Assembly (NCBI GenBank): GCA_002371985.1 | Contig: DFHZ01000007.1 | Coordinates: forward strand, 1 to 5,106 | Source: Ruminococcaceae bacterium UBA3710 | GTDB lineage: Bacteria; Bacillota; Clostridia; Oscillospirales; Acutalibacteraceae | Reading direction: 5' to 3' | Length of the DNA: 5,106 bases | Shown: positions 1 to 5,106 of the stretch, in pieces | Layout: each line of letters starts with the position of its first letter | Position numbering within the stretch: the first letter of the stretch is position 1 | Translations under genes and position numbers: made by a program | Notes under the pieces: model-generated | The model's database searches: none | What the model saw: only the letters and a program-made list of their open reading frames with translations | What the model was told of the DNA's origin: nothing

Positions 1-108
1 AATCTGCTTAATAGACTTTTCGGAAACACCTGATTTTCCTATTTGCATTATTGTTTCATAGGTATTTGCCATTGCACGAAGTTGTGCTCTTTGTTTACTG
101 TTTAACAT
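1..108 (-). CDS. yhbY: YhbY-family CRM-domain RNA-binding protein, N-terminal part (3' end outside window)
   Basis: Only the first 36 codons are visible, and the frame stays open to the window edge. The peptide begins MLNSKQRAQLRAMANT and continues with IMQIGKSGVSE (residues 20-30) and then KSIKQI. This matches the start of the CRM (YhbY) fold: a basic first helix, then a strand leading into the GxxG loop, here G24-K-S-G27, which contacts RNA in this family. YhbY proteins are about 95-100 residues long, so roughly 60 are missing. Known members associate with the large-subunit (pre-50S) ribosomal particle and are thought to assist ribosome assembly; the B. subtilis relative is YqeI. The ATG at 108-106 is well supported by a GAGGA site five bases upstream. 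The gene follows rdgB with an 8-base gap, so it is probably co-transcribed. In many Firmicutes the next gene is nadD, but that lies outside the window. The family call rests on a short but characteristic segment. Confidence 0.88.
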   Translation of the reverse strand, partial: MLNSKQRAQLRAMANTYETIMQIGKSGVSEKSIKQI

Positions 109-113
109 AAAAT

Positions 114-118
114 TCCTC
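114..118 (-). promoter_or_regulatory. Ribosome binding site of yhbY overlapping the rdgB stop codon
   Basis: The minus strand reads TTGTGAGGAATTTTATG. The GAGGA Shine-Dalgarno core shares two bases with the TGA stop of rdgB (119-117) and lies five bases before the yhbY ATG. This fixes the yhbY start. It also means that ribosomes terminating on rdgB sit on the yhbY initiation region, which suggests translational coupling (inference). Confidence 0.75.
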
Positions 119-704
119 ACAAATATTCTTTAAGTTTTTCGCTGAAATTCTTTATTGCTTTTCCTCTATGGCTTATGCTGTCCTTTTCCGCAGCTGAAAT
201 TACGGCAAAACAACCCTTTTCGCTGATAAAAAGCGGGTCATAACCAAATCCGCCCGTCCCTTGCGGTTCTTTAGCAATAAAGCCCTTACATTCACCTCTA
301 ACGGTAAATTCCCTGCCGTCAGGGAAAACACAGGCGATTGACGAAACGAATTTCGCCGTTCGTTTATCCGTATCTAAACCGTCAAGAGCATCTAAAAGTT
401 TTTTGTTGTTCTTTTGGTCATCGGCAGGTTCTCCCGCATATCTTGCCGAATAAACACCGGGGGCACCGTTTAAATAATCAACGCAAAGTCCCGAATCGTC
501 AGCAACCGAGATTAGCCCCGTATTCTTTAACCCTGCTCTGGCTTTAATTAAAGCATTTTCTTCAAATGTTTCCCCTGTTTCTTCGACTTCGGGAAAAGCG
601 GTATTAAAATCATTTTCCGAAAGAACATCAAAACCCATAGGAGTAAGTATTCTTTCGAGTTCTTTTAACTTTTTCTTATTCTTTGTGGCAATAAAAATCT
701 TCAT
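117..704 (-). CDS. rdgB: RdgB/HAM1-family XTP/dITP pyrophosphatase (non-canonical purine NTP pyrophosphatase)
   Basis: This 195-residue cytosolic enzyme is predicted to hydrolyse dITP, ITP and XTP to the monophosphate plus pyrophosphate, keeping deaminated purines out of DNA and RNA. The family signatures appear in order. The nucleotide-binding start ATKNKKK (residues 6-12) has T7, N9 and K12. ETGETFEENALIKA follows at residues 42-55. The acidic motif is ADDSGL (68-73), where D70 aligns with the catalytic Asp69 of the E. coli enzyme. APGVYSARYAG spans 81-91. The base-recognition loop is TGGFGYDP (150-157), and the closing motif is SHRGKA (178-183). Length matches the usual 195-200 residues and no key residue is missing. 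I chose the ATG at 704-702 because MKIFIATKNK is the conserved family N-terminus. An in-frame ATG pair upstream, from 752, would add 16 residues lying inside ftsY and without family character. The gene begins one base after the ftsY stop. Confidence 0.95.
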   Translation of the reverse strand: MKIFIATKNKKKLKELERILTPMGFDVLSENDFNTAFPEVEETGETFEENALIKARAGLKNTGLISVADDSGLCVDYLNGAPGVYSARYAGEPADDQKNNKKLLDALDGLDTDKRTAKFVSSIACVFPDGREFTVRGECKGFIAKEPQGTGGFGYDPLFISEKGCFAVISAAEKDSISHRGKAIKNFSEKLKEYL

Positions 705-705
705 A

Positions 706-1620
706 TCAATTTTCCGTATCAATAATTCCGTCTGCAAATTCTTCGGCATCAAACGGTAAAAGGTCTTCTATACCCTCGCCTACGCCGACAAACTTAACGG
801 GTATACCCAACTGCTTTTGAATAGAAATAATTATTCCGCCTTTTGCAGTACCGTCAAGTTTTGTAAGAATAATACCTGTTATATTAGTTACATTCATAAA
901 CTCTTTCGCTTGATTTACGGCATTTTGCCCTGTCGAAGCATCAAGAACAAGTAAAGTTTCAATAGAAGACTCCGGCAATTCTCTGTTTATTACTCTATTT
1001 ATTTTAGCAAGTTCTTCCATAAGGTTTTTCTTATTATGGAGTCTTCCGGCAGTATCGCATATAATTACATCGGCATTTTTTGCTTTTGCCGAAGCAATGG
1101 TATCATACACAACAGACGCAGGGTCCGTTCCGTCAACACTTTTAACCAAGTCGACACCTGCTCTGTTTGCCCATTCGGAAAGTTGTTCGATTGCGGCGGC
1201 TCTGAATGTATCAGCCGCACCAAGTACGACTTTCTTACCCTGACTTTTAAGTATTGCCGATAGTTTTCCTATGGATGTAGTCTTACCGACGCCGTTTACA
1301 CCTATAACCAATATCATAGACGGTTTTGTATCGAGAACAAGAGGTTTTGTTTCGCCCATCATTTCCGATATTGTTTTATTAAGAAGTTTTTTAATTTCCG
1401 TCGGGTCTGTAACACCGTTTTCCTTTACCTTTTTTCTGAGTTCTCCGCATATAAACTCAGAAGTTTCTACACCAATATCGGACATAACCAAAATTTCTTC
1501 AAGTTCTTCAAAAAATTCTTCGTCAATTTTTGTAAAACTATTTACAATGCTTGTTATACCGTTTGAAAGTGAATCTTTCGTCTTGGTAAGTCCTTGTTTT
1601 ATTTTACTGAAAAAACCCAT
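706..1620 (-). CDS. ftsY: FtsY, signal recognition particle receptor GTPase
   Basis: FtsY docks the SRP (Ffh)-ribosome-nascent chain complex at the membrane and delivers membrane proteins to SecYEG; paired GTP hydrolysis with Ffh resets the cycle. The 304-residue protein has the complete NG core. Residues 1-25 are a short basic, amphipathic N-terminus (MGFFSKIKQGL...), the membrane-contacting form found in Gram-positives lacking the long acidic A domain of E. coli. The N-domain helical bundle covers about 26-95 and includes DEEFFEELEEILVMSDIGVET. The GTPase motifs are G1 GVNGVGKTT (107-115), G2 DTFRAAAIEQL (137-147), G3 DTAGR (189-193), G4 TKLDGTAKGG (253-262) and G5 GVGEGIEDL (279-287). The DTFR/DTAGR set plus the FtsY-type N-terminus, and the absence of an M domain, separate it from Ffh. 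The ATG at 1620-1618 abuts the smc TAA stop with no gap and has an AAGGTG site five bases upstream. All motifs are intact and the gene should be functional. Confidence 0.98.
   Translation of the reverse strand: MGFFSKIKQGLTKTKDSLSNGITSIVNSFTKIDEEFFEELEEILVMSDIGVETSEFICGELRKKVKENGVTDPTEIKKLLNKTISEMMGETKPLVLDTKPSMILVIGVNGVGKTTSIGKLSAILKSQGKKVVLGAADTFRAAAIEQLSEWANRAGVDLVKSVDGTDPASVVYDTIASAKAKNADVIICDTAGRLHNKKNLMEELAKINRVINRELPESSIETLLVLDASTGQNAVNQAKEFMNVTNITGIILTKLDGTAKGGIIISIQKQLGIPVKFVGVGEGIEDLLPFDAEEFADGIIDTEN
712..715 (-). promoter_or_regulatory. Weak ribosome binding site of rdgB inside the ftsY 3' end
   Basis: Upstream of the rdgB ATG the minus strand reads ACGGAAAATTGATATG. The only purine-rich core is GGAA, seven bases before the start and located in the last codons of ftsY. 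This is weaker than the AAGGTG and GAGGA sites of its neighbours. Initiation may therefore depend on ribosomes finishing ftsY, whose TGA stop is one base from the ATG (inference). Confidence 0.5.
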
Positions 1621-4600
1621 TTACGCACCTTTTTCTTCAAGTTTAAGTTTCTTTTCAAGTTCTGCAACATTAAGTTCGAGAAGTTTTGTAACACCCTTCT
1701 CTTGCATTGTAACACCGTAGAGCATATCTGCCGCCTCCATTGTGCCTCTCCTGTGCGTAACGCAGATAAACTGTGTTGAAAAATCAGAAGAAGTCATATA
1801 ATCGGCAAATCTATCTACATTGATGTCGTCAAGTGCGGTATCAACCTCGTCAAGGAAACAGAACGGAGGAGGATTAACCTGCATTATTGAGAAATAAATC
1901 GAAAGAGCTACCAATGCTTTTTCTCCGCCCGAAAGTCCGTCAATGCTCGGAACATTTTTACCGGGCAAATTAACATCAATATCAATTCCGCTTTCAAGAA
2001 CATCTTCGGGGTTTTCAAGTTTAAGACTTGCAGTACCGCCGCCGAACAAATCGGTAAATGTCTTTTGGAAATTCTCGTTGATTTTATCAAAACCGACCGT
2101 AAACAATTCCTGCATTTGAGATGTCAACTGATTGATAAGTCTACCGAGTTCAGTCCTCGATTTTTCAACATCTGAAATCTGAGCACTCATAAAATCATAT
2201 CGCTCTTTAACTTCTTTGTATTCCTCAATAGCCGAAACATTTACACTGCCAAGAGCCCTGATTGACGATTTAATTTCGTTGAGTTGCTTTTTGGCTTCTT
2301 GCGGTTTTTCAATTTTCATTGCAACCTCTTCGGCCTCAGATTTAGTCAACTGATATTCGTCATAAAGTTGATTTATGCAAGAATCGTATTCTTTTTCGAT
2401 AACTTCTTTTCTCTCGGTAAGTCTTGCAATTTCTCCGCTTATTCTCTCCCTCTCAAGTGTTTTTTCTCGTTCACTTGTCCTGAATTCTACACCGAGTTTT
2501 TCTGTTTCGTTTCTCTTTTCAAGTAAATCTTTAATGCTGTTGTTCAACTCGTCAATCTTAAATTTCTGATTGTCGATTTCATCATTCAAGTTGGAAATTT
2601 CTTGATTTAATTTTTCATTTTTAAACGAAACTGCGGCAATTTCAGAATCTATTTCGGTTATGCGAAGTTTTCTGTTTCCGAGTGCCTTTTCAAGTTCTGC
2701 CGCTAAAGCAAGGATATTAGTTTGGTCTTTTTCGACATTTATGATTTCAAGTTTAATTCCTGTTATCTCTTCGTTTAAAGTATCTCTTCTATCAAAAATA
2801 TCGTTTCTTCCACCGGTCATAGTATTAATTTCAACCTGAACGGAAGCCTTTTTATTTTCAAGGTCTGCAATAAGTTTAGCAGCATTCGAGGAAACAGTTT
2901 TTAAGTTTTCGATTTTTTCATTTCCTGCCGCTTTTTCGTCAATAAGTTCTTTTATTGAAACATCAATATTTGAAAGCAAATCTTCTATATGCTTAATTTC
3001 GGAAATGGTTCTTATTCTGTCTTCATTTGCCGTTTTAAGTTCGTCATTTAATGCTCTTATATCCGCTTCAACCTCGGCAACAGATGCTTTTGATGCCTCA
3101 AACTCAATGTTTAAATTATTTAGTTTTTTCTCAAGTTCTGCAACCTTATCGCTATACTTCTTAATCTCGGTTGTACGGCTTAATATACCTGCCTGACGGA
3201 CTCTTGCTCCTCCTGTAAGCGTACCGCCGGGGTTTACAACCTGACCGTCAAGAGAAACAACCTTAATACGGTAACCCCATTTTTTGGCGAGAACAATGGC
3301 ACTGTCAATATCTTCGGTTATTACCGTACCGCCAAGGAGATATTTTATAATTTCAGTATATTTAGAATCAGTAGAAACTAAATCACTTGCAATTCCCACA
3401 TATCCGAAAACACTTTCAAAACCGTTCTCCTTAAACTCCCTTGCAGTTACGGAATTTATAGGCATAAATGTTGCTCTGCCGATATTATTATCTTTTAAAA
3501 TTTTTATTGCCCGTTTAGCATCAGAATCGGTATCAACAACAATATTCTGGATATTATTTCCAAGTGCCGTTTCTATGGCTACGGCATATTTTTGTTCAAC
3601 GGAAATAAGTTTTGAAATTGTGCCGTGAACACCACGCAGGGTACCTTTGGACGATTCGGAAAGGATATGCTTAACAGCCCCCGAAAAGCCTTCCATATTC
3701 TTTTCGAGGTCATTAAGAATTTTAATTCTTCTGTTCTTTTCTTCTATATCAAGTCTTGTTTCGTCTATCTGCTTTTTGATTTCATCATTTGTGGTAATTT
3801 TAGAATTTAATCTTAATTCATATCCCTTTAATGAGTTTTGATTTGAAGTGATTTTTTCTTCAATTTCCTCAAAAAGTTTTTGTGTTTCTTTAAGATCACT
3901 TTGAAGTTTTTCTTTTTCCGATTGGCTTTGAGAAATGGCGGAATCTAAAGAATTAAATCGGGAGTTTACTTCGGTTATTGCGGTATCGGCAGTAACCATT
4001 TCCACCCTCTTATCGGAGATTTGCGAAGCAAGTAAATTTATCTGTTTTACCTGCTCCTCTATTTTTCTCGATATAGATTCGCTGTTTAAAACCAACTCAT
4101 TAAGTTCTTTTTCAAAAGCAGAAAGATTATTTTTAAGTTCAATAACCTTTTCTTCTTTTTCTTTTGCGGTTTTCTTTTTGTCCTCGATTTCATTCAGTGC
4201 ATCCGCTTCGGTTGAATCGAGACTTAATTTCTCATTATTTAACCTTGCGATAGTTTCGTTATTATGCTCAATATCGTTTTTAATTACCGATATTTGACCT
4301 TCAAGTTTTAAGGTTTCTTCATTTATTGAGGAAATTTTGCTTCTGTTTTCTTCAATATTTGCGGTAAGTTTTGAAAACTCGGCAGTATTATTCTCATTTT
4401 TTTCGTCAAATTCGGAAATTGCTTTCTCAATTTCTTCGTACTGCAACTTTGCAGCCATAATTTTGCTTTCCTGAAGCCTTAAAGCATCTCTTGAATTGTT
4501 TATTGTATAAAGCCAAAGACCGATTTCAAGTTGCTTCTTTTCTTCGGCAAACGAAAGGAATTTTTCGGCTTTCTGACTTTGTATAAACAAGGGCTCTACT

Positions 4601-5106
4601 CTTGATTCGAGTTCGGAAGAAATATCTTTAAGTCTTAAAAGATTTTCTTCGGCAGCCGCCAATTTTCTCGTTGCTTCAACTTTTCTGTAACGGTACTTTG
4701 AAATCCCCGAGGCTTCCTCAAAAATATCACGACGCTCGTCCGACTTAGAACTGATAATATTATCGATTTTTCCCTGACCTATCATCGAATAACCGTCTCT
4801 ACCGAGACCGGTATCCATAAATAGTTCGTTTATATCTTTAAGCCTTACCGAAACATTGTTGATTTTATATTCACTCTCGTGCGAACGGTAATAACGCCTT
4901 GTAATCGAAACACTATCGTTATCAAAATTCAATGACCTATCGGAATTATCAATATTAAGAGTAACTTCGCAAAAACTATGTGGGCGTCTATCGGCAGTTC
5001 CGCCGAAAATTACATCTTCCATTGACTGTCCACGAAGACTTTTAGTTGACTGTTCACCGAGCACCCACCTTACAGCATCGGAAATATTACTTTTTCCGCT
5101 TCCGTT
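1621..5106 (-). CDS. smc: SMC chromosome condensation/segregation ATPase (5' end outside window)
   Basis: SMC forms a rod-shaped homodimer that, with ScpA and ScpB, compacts and aligns replicated chromosome arms. The window holds 1161 codons plus TAA. The visible protein begins NGSGKSNISDAVRWVLGEQ, which is inside the Walker A loop, so about 32 N-terminal residues are missing by comparison with B. subtilis SMC. The inferred total, near 1190, is normal. In visible numbering: Walker A lysine K5, R-loop Arg25 (SLRG), Q-loop Q111 (MIGQGKID), N-arm coiled coil about 145-470, hinge about 471-644, C-arm coiled coil about 645-970 with LGSVN (952-956) near the head. Signature LSGGEKAL starts at 1058, Walker B FLDEVD has catalytic E1087, and H-loop His1118 lies in VTHRRGTMEAAD. 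The two arms are similar in length. No frameshift or missing motif was seen. The GTG at 5064-5062 is an internal Val, not the start, because Walker A lies upstream in frame. The preceding gene is often rnc, but it is not visible here. Confidence 0.98.
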   Translation of the reverse strand, partial: NGSGKSNISDAVRWVLGEQSTKSLRGQSMEDVIFGGTADRRPHSFCEVTLNIDNSDRSLNFDNDSVSITRRYYRSHESEYKINNVSVRLKDINELFMDTGLGRDGYSMIGQGKIDNIISSKSDERRDIFEEASGISKYRYRKVEATRKLAAAEENLLRLKDISSELESRVEPLFIQSQKAEKFLSFAEEKKQLEIGLWLYTINNSRDALRLQESKIMAAKLQYEEIEKAISEFDEKNENNTAEFSKLTANIEENRSKISSINEETLKLEGQISVIKNDIEHNNETIARLNNEKLSLDSTEADALNEIEDKKKTAKEKEEKVIELKNNLSAFEKELNELVLNSESISRKIEEQVKQINLLASQISDKRVEMVTADTAITEVNSRFNSLDSAISQSQSEKEKLQSDLKETQKLFEEIEEKITSNQNSLKGYELRLNSKITTNDEIKKQIDETRLDIEEKNRRIKILNDLEKNMEGFSGAVKHILSESSKGTLRGVHGTISKLISVEQKYAVAIETALGNNIQNIVVDTDSDAKRAIKILKDNNIGRATFMPINSVTAREFKENGFESVFGYVGIASDLVSTDSKYTEIIKYLLGGTVITEDIDSAIVLAKKWGYRIKVVSLDGQVVNPGGTLTGGARVRQAGILSRTTEIKKYSDKVAELEKKLNNLNIEFEASKASVAEVEADIRALNDELKTANEDRIRTISEIKHIEDLLSNIDVSIKELIDEKAAGNEKIENLKTVSSNAAKLIADLENKKASVQVEINTMTGGRNDIFDRRDTLNEEITGIKLEIINVEKDQTNILALAAELEKALGNRKLRITEIDSEIAAVSFKNEKLNQEISNLNDEIDNQKFKIDELNNSIKDLLEKRNETEKLGVEFRTSEREKTLERERISGEIARLTERKEVIEKEYDSCINQLYDEYQLTKSEAEEVAMKIEKPQEAKKQLNEIKSSIRALGSVNVSAIEEYKEVKERYDFMSAQISDVEKSRTELGRLINQLTSQMQELFTVGFDKINENFQKTFTDLFGGGTASLKLENPEDVLESGIDIDVNLPGKNVPSIDGLSGGEKALVALSIYFSIMQVNPPPFCFLDEVDTALDDINVDRFADYMTSSDFSTQFICVTHRRGTMEAADMLYGVTMQEKGVTKLLELNVAELEKKLKLEEKGA
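1626..1631 (-). promoter_or_regulatory. Ribosome binding site of ftsY encoded in the last codons of smc
   Basis: The minus strand reads AAAAAGGTGCGTAAATG. The AAGGTG Shine-Dalgarno core lies five bases before the ftsY ATG. It is formed by the Lys-Gly codons just before the final Ala codon and TAA stop of smc. The overlapping use of these bases constrains the SMC C-terminus and points to coupled translation of the two genes (inference). Confidence 0.75.
3175..3696 (-). other. SMC hinge dimerisation domain (within smc)
   Basis: This segment lies between the two coiled-coil arms and encodes a compact, non-heptad region. It runs from MEGFSGAVK through GTLRGVHGTISKLI, ALGNNIQNIVVD and the RATFMPIN segment to VVNPGGTLTGGARV. 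The paired-glycine motif PGGTLTGG (visible residues 626-633, bases 3208-3231) is the hallmark of the hinge dimer interface in bacterial SMC and distinguishes it from the Rad50 zinc hook or the reduced MukB hinge. The domain edges are approximate and were placed by eye at the loss of heptad pattern. Confidence 0.85.

Noticed and set aside
105..120. Possible terminator or promoter between rdgB and yhbY
   Set aside because: The gap is only 8 bases. It carries a Shine-Dalgarno site and shows no inverted repeat followed by a T tract on the minus strand.
1271..1720. Plus-strand open frame of 149 codons across the ftsY/smc junction
   Set aside because: The translation is Ser/Phe/Ile-rich low complexity, typical of the reverse complement of Glu/Lys-rich coding sequence. 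It crosses two intact minus-strand genes.
1908..2090. Minus-strand 60-codon open frame inside the smc head region
   Set aside because: It is an out-of-frame shadow of the conserved SMC C-terminal head and has no plausible product.
1650..3150. Recurring 'tcaagttctgc' words (near 1655, 2690 and 3130) that look like dispersed DNA repeats
   Set aside because: They encode AELEK-type heptads of the coiled coil in the same frame. Similar protein sequence with shared codon choice explains them, and there is no repeat-unit spacing.
3284..3628. Plus-strand open frame of 114 codons opposite the SMC hinge
   Set aside because: It lies wholly antisense to strongly conserved SMC hinge codons, has no recognisable domain, and results from codon bias on the opposite strand.
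3935..4297. Plus-strand Ser/Phe-rich open frame resembling a membrane protein
   Set aside because: It is antisense to the SMC N-terminal coiled coil. Reverse-complemented Glu, Lys and Asn codons give Ser, Phe and Leu runs that imitate hydrophobic segments.
1..5106. A novel system, mobile element, CRISPR array or RNA gene
   Set aside because: Both strands were read through. Apart from gaps of 1 and 8 bases the whole window is taken up by four intact or edge-cut housekeeping genes, with no direct repeats, terminal inverted repeats or tRNA-like segments.

Overview
The window is fully coding on the minus strand, apart from two junction gaps of 8 and 1 bases. It holds four housekeeping genes, read from high to low coordinates in transcription order: smc (5' end outside the window), ftsY, rdgB and yhbY (3' end outside the window). 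The DNA is AT-rich. The proteins look like those of low-GC Gram-positive bacteria: FtsY has a short amphipathic N-terminus with no long acidic A domain, smc lies directly next to ftsY, and the protein is SMC rather than MukB. A Clostridia-type Firmicute, perhaps a gut member of the Ruminococcaceae/Oscillospiraceae, is my best guess. The species cannot be fixed from this sequence.

Layout by region. Bases 1621-5106 encode nearly all of the chromosome-condensation ATPase SMC, starting inside its Walker A loop. Bases 706-1620 encode FtsY, the signal recognition particle receptor GTPase. Bases 117-704 encode RdgB/HAM1, the XTP/dITP pyrophosphatase that removes deaminated purine nucleotides. Bases 1-108 encode the first 36 residues of a YhbY-family CRM-domain protein that binds ribosomal precursors.

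The junctions are extremely tight: 0 bases between smc and ftsY (TAA followed directly by ATG), 1 base between ftsY and rdgB, and 8 bases between rdgB and yhbY. Each ribosome binding site lies in or overlaps the end of the preceding gene. There is no room for an internal terminator or a conventional intergenic promoter. The set is best read as one stretch of a longer operon, transcribed from a promoter beyond base 5106 and probably translationally coupled. The genes do not form one pathway. They share a growth-related, housekeeping character: chromosome segregation, membrane protein targeting, nucleotide-pool cleaning and ribosome assembly.

I found no RNA genes, mobile elements, CRISPR arrays, terminators, frameshifts or broken genes, and no sign of a new biological system. 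The findings are therefore modest. They concern start-site choice, translational coupling and gene order.
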